From the NCBI GenBank assembly GCA_018666235.1, contig JABJAB010000057.1, positions 1-49,668 of the forward strand: a stretch of DNA of 49,668 nucleotides, read 5' to 3'. Below, one piece after another: positions 17,679 through 26,252 of the stretch; the stretch's first letter is position 1, and every line of letters begins with the position of its first letter. Both the position numbers and the translations under genes were made by a program. Below the pieces are notes generated by a model. The model worked only from the letters and a program-made list of their open reading frames with translations, was not told where the DNA came from and did not search any database. The stretch is from Ilumatobacter sp. (GTDB lineage: Bacteria; Actinomycetota; Acidimicrobiia; Acidimicrobiales; Ilumatobacteraceae).

Positions 17679-18263
17679 ATGGAAGCCGACCGAGACCGTT
17701 GGGATGAACGTTGGAGTGCGGCGGGTGTCGAACCCGACCGGGCGGTGCCCGCCGCACCCGACATCGTCGATGCCCATCCTGAGCTCCTCGAGCAGCTGCC
17801 AACCGACGGGACCGCTCTCGACCTTGCGTGTGGCATCGGCGCGCAGTCACTGTGGATGGCCACTCGGGGCCTCACCGTCAGAGCCCTCGATGTCTCGCCG
17901 GTCGCTGTCGATCTCACGGCTCGGTCTGCTGCACAACACGGATTGACCGTCAAGGCTTCAGTGTGGGACACCGACGAGGGACTCCCGCCCGATCTCCGTG
18001 GACTTGCGATGATCGTCTGCCAGCGGTACCGAGCGAGTGACCTGTACCTCGACTTCGTGCAGCGACTGCGGCCCGATGGCGTGTTGGTTCTCACGGTGCT
18101 CTCCGCCGTCGGTCTCGACGGGACAGCTGGACCATTCCACGCTCCTCCCGGCGAGTTGAGCGACGCGTATCGTTCAGCGGCTACGGCAGGAATGATCGAC
18201 GTGCTCGTCGACGAAGAGGGCGACGGGCAGGCGTCAATCGTCGTGCGTCGCACTCACGACTGA
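17679..18263 (+). CDS. Class I SAM-dependent methyltransferase
   Basis: This small methyltransferase of 194 residues has motif I ALDLACGIGAQSLWMATRG near residue 48, motif II VRALDVSPVAV and motif post-I LAMIVCQRYRA. It resembles the TehB/thiopurine-like short Rossmann methyltransferases, but no substrate-binding domain identifies the acceptor. ATG 17679 precedes a typical amphipathic start (DRDRWDERWSAAG). It is divergent from the Nudix-like gene and ends 24 bp before a convergent hydrolase gene. Confidence 0.78.
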   Translation: MEADRDRWDERWSAAGVEPDRAVPAAPDIVDAHPELLEQLPTDGTALDLACGIGAQSLWMATRGLTVRALDVSPVAVDLTARSAAQHGLTVKASVWDTDEGLPPDLRGLAMIVCQRYRASDLYLDFVQRLRPDGVLVLTVLSAVGLDGTAGPFHAPPGELSDAYRSAATAGMIDVLVDEEGDGQASIVVRRTHD

Positions 18264-18287
18264 ACGCGACGTCGTCAGAGCGGCGTT

Positions 18288-19223
18288 TCAGTCGACGTTA
18301 CCGAGAATCACATCGCGCAACGGCTCGGGACCGATGGGCCCCGCCGTGGTCGTGTCGAGGAAGTCCGCAAGCACTCTCGTGAACCGCTCGGGATCTTCGA
18401 CATGCGGGAAGTGCCCCATGCCCTCCATGATTTCAAGCCGGCTCCCCTCGATGGCATCGTGCGCAGCATGAGCGTGAGACACCGGAATGATCGCGTCATG
18501 GTCGCCCCAGACGAGCATCGTCGGGACGCGGGCGGCGAGGTAGAGCCGATCGCTGGCGTTGACGGTTTGACCGCCGGGTTCAATAACGCCACGCATCGTG
18601 CGCACGAAGGCGGTGCGGTTCGGCGCACCTGCCAACGACGCATAGGCGCGCCACATCTCGCCGAGGCGCTCGCTCCGGATCCCTCTCCGGCCGAGCACAC
18701 GACCAACGTTGGTGCCGACTTCGACCGCCGGCCTCGGAAAGCCCAACGGCATCACGTACTCGAAGCCTGGCAGCGTCAACAGGCGCAGCAGCCAGCTCAC
18801 TTCTCGACCCAGCCCGCCACTGCCGACGAGCACAAGCCGATCGAGCAACTCGGGGTGTTGGTACGCCAGCTGCATCGCCACACCCCCGCCGAACGAGTGC
18901 CCGACGATCGTCACCCGCGGTACGTCGAGCACCGCCAGAAAGTCGCGGAGTCCACTGGCGAAGGCACCGAGCGAATAGTCGCCACTCGGCTTTGCCGATT
19001 CGCCATGACCGAGCAGATCGGGGGCGATGACGTCGTATCGCTCAGCAAGCAGCGGCATGACCGCATCCCAGGTCTTCGAGCTGCCCGCCAGCCCATGGAT
19101 CAGCAGCACGGTCTCGATCGGCTGCGCAGATGATGTGCCCTGCGCGGCCGGACCCAGCCGTCGGTACCTCACGTCGTGGCCGTGGATCGACACATGACGG
19201 AGCGGCAAACGTTTCATCACCAT
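18288..19223 (-). CDS. Alpha/beta-fold hydrolase
   Basis: This serine hydrolase of 311 residues (309 from the second ATG at 19217) has the oxyanion region LLIHGLAGSSKTW, nucleophile elbow VGHSFGGGVA, acid residue in LVWGDHDAIIP and catalytic His in MEGMGHFPHVEDPERF. All three members of the Ser-Asp-His triad are therefore visible. A lid of about 80 residues lies between the nucleophile and the Asp. Family members include epoxide hydrolases, C-C hydrolases and esterases; the sequence does not point to one. The gene is single and converges with the methyltransferase. Confidence 0.85.
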   Translation of the reverse strand: MVMKRLPLRHVSIHGHDVRYRRLGPAAQGTSSAQPIETVLLIHGLAGSSKTWDAVMPLLAERYDVIAPDLLGHGESAKPSGDYSLGAFASGLRDFLAVLDVPRVTIVGHSFGGGVAMQLAYQHPELLDRLVLVGSGGLGREVSWLLRLLTLPGFEYVMPLGFPRPAVEVGTNVGRVLGRRGIRSERLGEMWRAYASLAGAPNRTAFVRTMRGVIEPGGQTVNASDRLYLAARVPTMLVWGDHDAIIPVSHAHAAHDAIEGSRLEIMEGMGHFPHVEDPERFTRVLADFLDTTTAGPIGPEPLRDVILGNVD

Positions 19224-19278
19224 CAGTATCGCCGAATCCGTTCAGAGAAACCCGGGTCGTCTGACCCAAACCTGGCCC

Positions 19279-19300
19279 GACGCAACCCCGACGCAACCCC
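19279..19300. repeat. 11-bp tandem duplication
   Basis: GACGCAACCCC occurs twice in tandem (19279-19289 and 19290-19300) in the 231-bp gap between the hydrolase and the aminotransferase. It resembles the tandem 11-mer at 121-142 in arrangement but not in sequence. Confidence 0.65.
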
Positions 19301-19328
19301 GACTCGACTCCGGCTGGTCCCCTGCCGG

Positions 19329-19360
19329 TCCACATTGTGGAACCGTCCCACAGAGTGGAA
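19329..19360. promoter_or_regulatory. Two tandem palindromic operator candidates
   Basis: TCCACATTGTGGAA (19329-19342) and CCCACAGAGTGGAA (19347-19360) share the pattern YCCACAnnGTGGAA and are centred 18 bp apart. They lie just upstream of a likely minus-10 box TAACTT (19382-19387) and 95 bp before the aminotransferase ATG. Two palindromes in phase suggest a cooperative regulator acting on the aminotransferase/dehydrogenase operon. The half-sites recall IclR-type sites only loosely. Confidence 0.5.
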
Positions 19361-19454
19361 TCGGCGAGGTTGAATTTTTGTTAACTTGGCCGCCGGACAT
19401 CGGGCGTGGGCCCGTCGAACACCTTGTCCGACAACGAAACAATGGGGATCGGCA

Positions 19455-20657
19455 ATGGCGCTGGCAGCACGTTTGGACAACCTCGGCACGGAAACGGCGT
19501 TTGCCGTTTCCCAGGCAGCGGCGGAGTGGGGAGCGCAGGGCAACCGGATCTATCCGTTCCACCTCGGCGATATCAATCTGCCGACGCCAGCGAACATCGT
19601 CGAGGCGATGAACGCCGCGATCAGCGATGGCAAAACCGGCTACTGCCCGGCCGCCGGAATCGCTCCGCTCCGCGAGGCGTTGGCCGCAAACATCGGCGCC
19701 GATCGCGAGATGGAACTGACCGCGGCAAACATTGTCGTCCAACCAGGCGGCAAGCCGGTGATCACCAAGTTCATCCAAACGCTGATGAACCCCGGCGACG
19801 GCGTGTTGTACCCCAACCCGGGCTACCCCATCTACGAGAGCCAGGTCGAGTACTTCGGCGGACGTCCGCTCCCCTACCGATATCACGAGACCGCTACAGG
19901 ATTCGGCATCGACCTCGATCAACTCCGTGCGCTGGCAGCGTCAGGCGCCACCGCCATCATCTACAACAACCTGCAGAACCCGCTGGGTTGTGAGAGTTCG
20001 CTCGCGGAGATGCAAGCAATCGCTGACATCGCCATTGAGCACGACCTCTGGGTCCTATCCGATGAGGCCTACTTCGAAATGCGGTACTCGGGCACATCGA
20101 CGTCGATCGCCTCGTTGCCCGGCATGGCCGAGCGCACGGTCATTCTGTACACGTTCTCGAAGAAGTTCGCGATGACCGGATGGCGACTCGGCTGTGCCGT
20201 CGCACCGGTCCCCGTGGCAGAGATGATCGCCAAGTTGAATACCAACGACGAGAGCTGCACAACGCACTTCGTCCAGGCCGCCGGAGTTGAGGCCATTGCC
20301 CATCCAGAGGGTGCCGCGCCAATGCTCGCCGAACTCCAGCGCCGCCGAGACGCTGCGGTCGACGGACTCGCCGCCATTGACGGCATCACCTGCGCGACGC
20401 CCGATGCGACCTTCTATCTCTTCCCCAATGTCACTGCCGTGATGTCTCGAATGGGCTTCGCTGCTGTGGGTGACTTTGCCACGGCTGCCTTGCAGAACAC
20501 GGGCGTGTCATTCTGCACCCGTCAACACTTCGGCCGCCCGCAAGCCGACGAAACTGAGCAGTACATCAGACTGGCGTACTCCGGAATCTCGGTCGACGAC
20601 ATCGCCGAAGGCCTCGACAGACTCGCTGCTTGGACGACCACGGGAGGCGCGGCATGA
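19455..20657 (+). CDS. Class I/II PLP-dependent aminotransferase
   Basis: This fold-type I aminotransferase of 400 residues has the PLP-binding lysine in FSKKFAMTGWRLG, the cofactor Asp/Tyr region VLSDEAYFEMRYSG and the conserved Asn in IIYNNLQNPLG. The last motif is NNLQNPLG rather than the common NPNNPTG. ATG 19455 follows GGGGATCGG. The gene overlaps the following hydroxyacid dehydrogenase by 4 nt (ATGA), so amino acid to keto acid to hydroxyacid is a plausible route (for example an amino donor with glyoxylate or hydroxypyruvate). The substrate is not certain. Confidence 0.88.
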   Translation: MALAARLDNLGTETAFAVSQAAAEWGAQGNRIYPFHLGDINLPTPANIVEAMNAAISDGKTGYCPAAGIAPLREALAANIGADREMELTAANIVVQPGGKPVITKFIQTLMNPGDGVLYPNPGYPIYESQVEYFGGRPLPYRYHETATGFGIDLDQLRALAASGATAIIYNNLQNPLGCESSLAEMQAIADIAIEHDLWVLSDEAYFEMRYSGTSTSIASLPGMAERTVILYTFSKKFAMTGWRLGCAVAPVPVAEMIAKLNTNDESCTTHFVQAAGVEAIAHPEGAAPMLAELQRRRDAAVDGLAAIDGITCATPDATFYLFPNVTAVMSRMGFAAVGDFATAALQNTGVSFCTRQHFGRPQADETEQYIRLAYSGISVDDIAEGLDRLAAWTTTGGAA

Positions 20658-21649
20658 GCGGCCTCAACAACCCCAAGATCCCGCAGCCGAAGATCACGGT
20701 CACCGGACGCATCCCCGATGCTGGCCTTGATCTCTTGCGATCGATCGACGGCTCCGACGTCTGGGCATGGATGGACGACGCCGTGATCCCGACCGAGGTA
20801 CGCAACGAGCAGCTCGCCGATGCCGACGCTGCCGTCACCCTCCTCACCGATCGGGTCGACGATGATTTCCTGGCCGCTGCACCAAAGCTGCAAATCGTGG
20901 CCAACGTCGCCGTTGGCTACAACAACATCGATGTCGACGCCTGCACCCGGCGCGGTGTCATCGTCACCAACACGCCGGGCGTGTTGATCGACGCCACCGC
21001 CGATCTGGCGATGGGGCTCGTTCTCATGTCCACGCGCCGACTCGGTGAGGGAGAACGGCTCATCCGGTCGGGCACCGCCTGGCAGTGGAGCATGTTCATG
21101 ATGCTCGGCACGGGGCTCCAGGGCCGAACACTCGGGATCGTCGGGATGGGCGGCATTGGAGAAGCCCTCGCAACGCGGGCGAGGGCGTTTGGGATGCGCA
21201 TCGTGTACCACAACCGTCGCAACGTCGACACCGAGGTCGAGCAGCGTCTCGACGCACAGCGAGTCGACTTCGACGAACTGCTTGCAACCAGCGACATCGT
21301 GTCTCTCAACTGCCCGTACAGCGAGGCCACCCACCATCTGATCGATGCCAGCGCACTCGCTGCCATGAAGTCCACAGCATTCCTCGTCAACACGGCGCGT
21401 GGACCAATCGTCGACGAGGCAGCACTGGTCGAAGCACTCGTCAATGGCGTGATTGCCGGCGCCGCGCTTGACGTGTTCGAAAACGAGCCGACCGTGCATC
21501 CGGGGCTGCTCAGTCTTGACAACGTCGTGCTGGTGCCGCACCTGGGGTCAGCAACGGTGGAAACGCGTGCCGCAATGGCCACCACCGCAGCATCCAACGT
21601 GGTCGAGGTCCTTGCCGGACGGACGCCGCACAACCCGGTATCCGGCTGA
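20654..21649 (+). CDS. D-isomer-specific 2-hydroxyacid dehydrogenase
   Basis: This oxidoreductase of 331 residues belongs to the glyoxylate/hydroxypyruvate reductase branch. The Rossmann motif is GIVGMGGIGEALATRARAFG, followed by VYHNRR; basic residues instead of an acidic one suggest NADP(H). The catalytic Arg lies in NTARGPIVDEAAL, Glu in FENEPTVHPG and His in LVPHLGSAT. The ATG start overlaps the aminotransferase stop (ATGA). The pair likely moves carbon between an amino acid and a hydroxyacid. Confidence 0.88.
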   Translation: MSGLNNPKIPQPKITVTGRIPDAGLDLLRSIDGSDVWAWMDDAVIPTEVRNEQLADADAAVTLLTDRVDDDFLAAAPKLQIVANVAVGYNNIDVDACTRRGVIVTNTPGVLIDATADLAMGLVLMSTRRLGEGERLIRSGTAWQWSMFMMLGTGLQGRTLGIVGMGGIGEALATRARAFGMRIVYHNRRNVDTEVEQRLDAQRVDFDELLATSDIVSLNCPYSEATHHLIDASALAAMKSTAFLVNTARGPIVDEAALVEALVNGVIAGAALDVFENEPTVHPGLLSLDNVVLVPHLGSATVETRAAMATTAASNVVEVLAGRTPHNPVSG

Positions 21650-21732
21650 ACCAACACACCATCACGCACGCCAGCGCTGGGCTGACGGGCGCATGACGGT
21701 GCAACCGCCCGAGTCGTTGGCATGATTGGGTT

Positions 21733-22329
21733 GTGAGTTTGAACGGGCCGGCGGCCGCGCGCCTCTACGACGAGCATGTCGATGCGATCTACGCGTATGC
21801 GGCTCGGCGTGTCGGCCCACAAGCTGGCGTCGAGGTCGTCGAGAACGTCTTCGAGCACGCATTGCGCCAAGACGCACAACGACCAGCTCACACCGGCACG
21901 GACCTGGGCTGGCTCCTCGCAATGGCGACCGCTTTTCTGCGTCGTCACAGCGAAACCGAATGCCGACGTCTCCGTGACTGGCAACCGCCGACACGATCCA
22001 CCTCACGGGCGATCCCGCGAGTCACCGATCCGCTGCTGGCCGAAACGGTCGAGGATGGCGGCACGATCACGACGGCCCGCGTGATGGCCGCCGTTGCCGA
22101 ACTCGAACCCCCCGAACGCGACTTGCTCTTCCTCATTGCTTGGGAGGGCTGCTCATCGTCGCTCGCCGCCGTCGCGACCGGTATCCCACAAAGCGAAGTC
22201 CGGTCCCGCCTGAACGCCATTCGCAAGGAGATCCGTCGTCGCGTCGCGGCCAACGACAACCAGATCACCGACTCCTCCCGCGACGACGCTCCCGACGCTG
22301 GCACGCCGAGAGATGGAGCATCCTCGTGA
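21733..22329 (+). CDS. ECF-like RNA polymerase sigma factor
   Basis: This protein of 198 residues has region 2 (LYDEHVDAIYAYAARRVG, about 12-80) and a region-4-like HTH (LEPPERDLLFLIAWEGCSSS through VRSRLNAIRKEIRRRV, about 120-175). The region 2 acidic helix is poorly conserved compared with typical ECF factors. It starts with GTG 21733 and overlaps the next gene by GTGA, which encodes a single-pass membrane protein and could act as an anti-sigma-like partner. The acidic low-complexity tail after residue 180 has no clear function. Confidence 0.75.
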   Translation: MSLNGPAAARLYDEHVDAIYAYAARRVGPQAGVEVVENVFEHALRQDAQRPAHTGTDLGWLLAMATAFLRRHSETECRRLRDWQPPTRSTSRAIPRVTDPLLAETVEDGGTITTARVMAAVAELEPPERDLLFLIAWEGCSSSLAAVATGIPQSEVRSRLNAIRKEIRRRVAANDNQITDSSRDDAPDAGTPRDGASS

Positions 22330-23507
22330 ACCCGGTGCAGATCGTCGAGGCTGCTCGCCCCGAAGTCGGAACGATGCCACCCATCGACCGACGGCACCTC
22401 CGTGAGCGGATCTTCGATGCGGCGATGCGGGCACAATCCGAGCTCTCGCCCGTGGACTTGGCCAGCCCGAACACCCGAGCGTCAAATGCGGCGCGGTTGG
22501 CAGCGTTGGCCCTGCTCGGTCTTGCCGCGGTCGGTGGGCTTGCCTACTCCGCGTCGCGCGAGACACCGGGTTCTCGAGCCACGGCGCCGTCAGCGACGGA
22601 CGTCGCACCCTCGCCGACGCTTGAGCCGACGGTCAACACCGTCGCCCAGGCGCCACTCCTCACGACCGCCACCACGACGACCACACCCCCAATTCCCGGG
22701 TCCGGCGACACGCCCTTGCTCCTGCCACCGGAGCGCAATCGCCTCGATGAATTGGCGGTCGTTCGAGCACCACTCGGCGGCTCAGCACTCTTGCTCCGTG
22801 CCCCGGATCTGAGCACGATCTCGCTCATCGAAGTCGACGGCCTTGCTCCGGCCGAGGAACCCGAGCCGGATCCCAGTGCGTCAAGCACGACCACCACCGT
22901 TCCGCCCCGGCAGTATGCAGCGGTGTCGGTGATCCCTCCCGACGAAGACACCCCCGGCCAGTACAGCGTCGAAGTCGCATGCGGCTCCGTCTCCGTGCTC
23001 GACACGGCGGGCCGCCCGGCGTTCCGCCCGGAGATCGACGCGCTGTTCAACTCGATGCGGATCACCGATGGTGTGATCAACATCGACCTGCCGGATGGCT
23101 GGGCCGCCATCAGTGGCGGGCGCAGTACCGACGAGTTCGTCTTCGGGCTCCCGGTCGAGATCGGCAACCAACAGGTCACCATCATGGTCGCGCAGTACCC
23201 GGATGGGAGCCTCGCCGTCGCGGGCAACGATCAACGGCAATACGAGCCCGCCACATTCAACGGGCAACAGGCGTGGGTCAATCGTGATCCAGAAGATCCC
23301 GCTGCCTTCACGCTCCTCGCAACAGTCGGCACGACTGCGATTCGGGTCAGCGCCCGCGACATCTCCCTGGCCGAGACCGAAGAAGTGATCAACGGCCTGA
23401 CGCCGGGCGACGTCGATGAGTGGACCAATCGGTTCGGATCACTCCCCGTCGATCTCGACCCTGACATCCGGAGTTGTACCGATCAGCCCGAGTTCAACAT
23501 CGTCTGA
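22326..23507 (+). CDS. Membrane-anchored extracytoplasmic protein (sigma partner)
   Basis: This protein of 393 residues has a cytoplasmic N-terminus with an RHLRERIFDAAMRAQ helix, one transmembrane segment (LAALALLGLAAVGGLAYSA, about 57-77), a long Thr/Pro-rich linker and an unrecognised extracytoplasmic domain. The GTG start at 22326 overlaps the sigma-factor stop (GTGA), and an in-frame start further upstream would only read antisense-like sequence. Gene order and topology suggest an anti-sigma or sensor role, but no ZAS/HxxxCxxC anti-sigma motif is visible. The function is not recognised. Confidence 0.68.
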   Translation: MNPVQIVEAARPEVGTMPPIDRRHLRERIFDAAMRAQSELSPVDLASPNTRASNAARLAALALLGLAAVGGLAYSASRETPGSRATAPSATDVAPSPTLEPTVNTVAQAPLLTTATTTTTPPIPGSGDTPLLLPPERNRLDELAVVRAPLGGSALLLRAPDLSTISLIEVDGLAPAEEPEPDPSASSTTTTVPPRQYAAVSVIPPDEDTPGQYSVEVACGSVSVLDTAGRPAFRPEIDALFNSMRITDGVINIDLPDGWAAISGGRSTDEFVFGLPVEIGNQQVTIMVAQYPDGSLAVAGNDQRQYEPATFNGQQAWVNRDPEDPAAFTLLATVGTTAIRVSARDISLAETEEVINGLTPGDVDEWTNRFGSLPVDLDPDIRSCTDQPEFNIV

Positions 23508-23541
23508 CGATGACCACCCGCTGCCACCTCTGCACGAATTG

Positions 23542-23577
23542 ACCGTGCGCCGGCATCACCGTGCGCCTGAATCACCG
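23542..23577. repeat. 16-bp tandem repeat between convergent genes
   Basis: ACCGTGCGCCGGCATC (23542-23557) is followed directly by ACCGTGCGCCTGAATC (23558-23573) and the beginning of a third copy. It lies in the 75-bp gap between the convergent membrane protein and oxygenase genes. A transcription-end role is possible but not shown. Confidence 0.6.
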
Positions 23578-23582
23578 AGCGG

Positions 23583-24548
23583 TCACGAATCGACGAGGCG
23601 ATAATCCGTGATCTGCGTGTCGTCGGCGCCCAGGTCGGCGTAGTTGTCGTCCGTGCGAGCCTGCATGTACGAGCGCCACGTGAAGGGCCGGTAGCGCGGC
23701 GTCGACGCCAGCGCGGCGATCGGCTTGATCAGGGCATCGCGCTGCGGGTTGAGGAAGTACGGAATGCTCAAGCGATCCGTCGCAGTCATCGGAATCACGC
23801 GGTGGACTGCAGCGCGATACCGATCGTTGCTCCAGACCTGCATCGCATCAGCGAGGTTGACCACGATCGTGCCGGGCGTCGGCACGATGTCAACCCATGT
23901 GCCGTCCGCTGCTTGGGCCTGCAACCCGCCGGTCCCGTCTTGCAGCAGCAGCGTGAGCACGCCGGGGTCGGTGTGGTAGCCAAGTGCTGTTTCGCCCAGT
24001 TCGCGAAGTCCATCACGCTCGTCGACAGGGACCGGATCGCCCACCGGATAGTGGTTCAATCGCACAGAACTGTTGGTTCGGTCGCCGCGAAACTCAGCAA
24101 CGTCATCGGCGCCAAGACCGAGCGCCGCGTGCACGAGCGCCGTGGTCCGCTCGGCAAGTTCGCTGAATGCATCGAAGAACTCGACCATCCCGCGCTGAAA
24201 TCCCGCTGTCGCGTCGACTTCAGCCGGCCAGCGATTGTGCACCGCCGAACGTTCAGCGACCGGATCGACGAAGTCGAACACTTCCTTGCTGTCGCGCTTG
24301 CGCTTGGTCAACTCCCGGTCGTAATACCCAAGCGGATTGTCAGCGTCGCGCATCACCGCCACCTTGCGATCCCGGGGCGATTCGAAGAACGCTCGTGCTC
24401 GGTCCCATGTCGCCCCGATCAAGTCGTCGAGCCCGTGACCGCTCAGTAGGAAGAACCCGTGGTCACGACAAGCGAGGTCGAGCGCAGCGAGCATCGCATC
24501 GTCAGGCTGAGCAATATCGATCGTCGGCACCAGGTGCGAAGCATCCAT
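23583..24548 (-). CDS. Isopenicillin N synthase-like 2OG-Fe(II) oxygenase
   Basis: This non-heme iron oxygenase has 321 residues. The DIOX_N-type N-terminal domain contains HGFFLLSGHGLDD. The jelly-roll core has the iron ligands HxD in GYHTDPGVLTLL and distal His in RAAVHRVIPM, and the 2-oxoglutarate-binding RxS in DRLSIPYFLNP. It is therefore likely 2-oxoglutarate dependent, not a true penicillin enzyme. It lies 145 bp downstream of the BMP transporter ATPase on the same strand. Because thymine-7-hydroxylase belongs to this family, a base-hydroxylating role in the neighbouring heterocycle locus is an attractive guess, but nothing in the sequence fixes the substrate. Confidence 0.82.
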   Translation of the reverse strand: MDASHLVPTIDIAQPDDAMLAALDLACRDHGFFLLSGHGLDDLIGATWDRARAFFESPRDRKVAVMRDADNPLGYYDRELTKRKRDSKEVFDFVDPVAERSAVHNRWPAEVDATAGFQRGMVEFFDAFSELAERTTALVHAALGLGADDVAEFRGDRTNSSVRLNHYPVGDPVPVDERDGLRELGETALGYHTDPGVLTLLLQDGTGGLQAQAADGTWVDIVPTPGTIVVNLADAMQVWSNDRYRAAVHRVIPMTATDRLSIPYFLNPQRDALIKPIAALASTPRYRPFTWRSYMQARTDDNYADLGADDTQITDYRLVDS

Positions 24549-24640
24549 TCCAAAGTCTCGCAGATGTGGGGCGAGGCAAGACGAGGCGGTGAGGCCAGGG
24601 CCAGCCGTCTCGCCGGTGTGGTCCCCCGAGCGTGAGCGAG

Positions 24641-24703
24641 CTCGGCCGAGAGGCCGAGGACTCTGAGGCAGCGACGGAGTCGCTGGTCGGCCGTCAGGCC
24701 GAC
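24641..24703. terminator. Stacked hairpins after the transporter ATPase
   Basis: CTCGGCC-GAGA-GGCCGAG (24641-24658) and GTCGGCC-GTCA-GGCCGAC (24686-24703) are perfect 7-bp stems with 4-nt loops. Between them GACTC (24659-24663) and GAGTC (24677-24681) also pair. The ATPase stop codon (24696-24694) lies in the loop of the second hairpin. There is no T-run, so this would be a structured, non-canonical terminator separating the transporter genes from the oxygenase gene. Confidence 0.5.
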
Positions 24704-26226
24704 GCCGTCGACGCAGTCGACGTCACCCCAGACATCAGCAGGCCGATGTCGTTCACGTTGAAGTCGGCACGAGCCACCTCGCCCATGATCTCGCCTTCGA
24801 GCAGGACGATGATGCGGTCGGACAGTTCCATCACTTCGTCGAGATCTTCGGAGATCAGCAGGATGGCGGCACCGTCGGCTCGTTGCTCAAGCAGCCGCTC
24901 GTGGATGTACTCCGCCGCGCCGATGTCGACACCGCGAGTCGGCTGGGCGACCACGAGCGCTGTTGCTCCGCAGCTGAACTCGCGGGCGATGACAACCTTC
25001 TGGATGTTGCCGCCTGAGAGGTTCTTGGTCGGCGTGTCGATCGTGGGCGTCTTGACCCGGTACTCAGCCGTGAGCCGCTCGCAGCGCTCGTCGATGGCCG
25101 ACTGATTGAGGAGTCCGTTCTTGGTGTACGGATCGGTCTTGTAGTCGACGAGCATCAGGTTTTCGGCGACCGTGAACTCGCCGATCGCACCGTCGCGCAT
25201 GCGTTCCTCGGGCACATAGGACAACCCCATGGAGCGCACCGCATCAGGTGCGGGTGATGCAACCGGGGCGCCGGCGATGGTGACTTCACCTCGGGCGACG
25301 GGACGCAGTCCAAAGATCGCTTCTGCAAGCTCGCGCTGTCCGTTGCCGGAAACGCCGGCGACGCCGACAATTTCGCCCGAACGAACCTGGATCGAAAGGT
25401 CTTTGACCGCAAGATTCCCACGGTCGCCGACGACATCAAGATCGTCGACAGCAAGTTGTATGTCCCCAGCATCTTGGGGCAGGACTGTTCGGGTGAGCTC
25501 GACAGGGCGCCCGACCATCAGCTCAGCCAGGTGCTCGCGCGACGACTCGCTTGGCCGGGTATGGCCCGACACCTTGCCGTTCCGCAACACCGTGATCTCG
25601 TCGGACAAGTCCATCACTTCGTGCAGCTTGTGCGAGATAAAGATCAAGCCCTTGCCGTCGGCCTGCATCTGGCGCAGCGTGACAAACAGATCGTCCACTT
25701 CGGGTGGCGTGAGCACCGCAGTCGGCTCATCGAGCACGAGCAGTTCGGCATCGCGATACAGCGCTTTGAGGATTTCGGCGCGCTGTCGCTCGCCAACAGC
25801 AAGCTGCCAGATGTAGGCATCAGGGTCGACATGTAGCCCGTAGTGCTCAGACACTTCCAGGATCCGCGCCTTGATGGGGCGCATGTCCGCCAGGCCACGG
25901 CGCCCTCCAAGTCCGAGCGCCACGTTCTCGGCGACGGTGAGCGTGGGCACCAACATGAAGTGCTGGTGAATCATGCCGATGCCCTGGCGAATCGCATCGG
26001 TCGGCGAGGTGATATCGACTCGCTCGCCGTTCAGTTCGATCGTTCCCTCATCGGGCAGGTACAGCCCGTAGAGGATCTTCATCAGCGTGCTCTTGCCCGC
26101 CCCATTCTCGCCGAGAAGGGTGTGCACCTGCCCAGGCAGCACCGTGAGATCCACGCTGTCGTTCGCGACAACGCCAGGGAATCGTTTGGTGATCCCCGTC
26201 ATCTTCAACATCGGTGTCGTACTCAT
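24694..26226 (-). CDS. BMP-type ABC transporter ATPase (two ABC domains)
   Basis: This is a double-cassette ATPase of 510 residues like the NupO/RbsA group. Domain 1 has Walker A LLGENGAGKSTLMKILYG, Q-loop MIHQHFMLVPTLTV, signature LAVGERQRAEILKALY, and Walker B LLVLDEPTAVLT. Domain 2 has a degenerate Walker A (GVSGNGQRELAEAIFG), signature LSGGNIQKVVIAREF and VVAQPTRGVD. The second active site is degenerate, as usual for this family. ATG 26226 has AGGGAG at 7-nt spacing and is preferred over ATG 26232. It is the last gene of the transporter set and powers the two permeases. Confidence 0.92.
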   Translation of the reverse strand: MSTTPMLKMTGITKRFPGVVANDSVDLTVLPGQVHTLLGENGAGKSTLMKILYGLYLPDEGTIELNGERVDITSPTDAIRQGIGMIHQHFMLVPTLTVAENVALGLGGRRGLADMRPIKARILEVSEHYGLHVDPDAYIWQLAVGERQRAEILKALYRDAELLVLDEPTAVLTPPEVDDLFVTLRQMQADGKGLIFISHKLHEVMDLSDEITVLRNGKVSGHTRPSESSREHLAELMVGRPVELTRTVLPQDAGDIQLAVDDLDVVGDRGNLAVKDLSIQVRSGEIVGVAGVSGNGQRELAEAIFGLRPVARGEVTIAGAPVASPAPDAVRSMGLSYVPEERMRDGAIGEFTVAENLMLVDYKTDPYTKNGLLNQSAIDERCERLTAEYRVKTPTIDTPTKNLSGGNIQKVVIAREFSCGATALVVAQPTRGVDIGAAEYIHERLLEQRADGAAILLISEDLDEVMELSDRIIVLLEGEIMGEVARADFNVNDIGLLMSGVTSTASTASA

Positions 26227-26252
26227 CGTCATGCTCCCTGGATGGAAACCGT

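Noticed and set aside
16949..18253. A 434-codon minus-strand frame covering the Nudix gene and the antisense of the methyltransferase.
   Set aside because: The part beyond 17494 is Ser/Arg/Thr-rich low-complexity sequence, typical of antisense reading of a high-GC gene; only the Nudix part has family features.
20522..21984. Long minus-strand frames opposite the aminotransferase, dehydrogenase and sigma-factor genes.
   Set aside because: Composition is antisense-like, with no conserved motifs, and the plus-strand genes explain the region fully.
23583..24548. Annotation of the oxygenase as a beta-lactam biosynthesis enzyme (true isopenicillin N synthase).
   Set aside because: No NRPS or other beta-lactam genes are nearby and the motifs are common to the whole 2OG oxygenase family.
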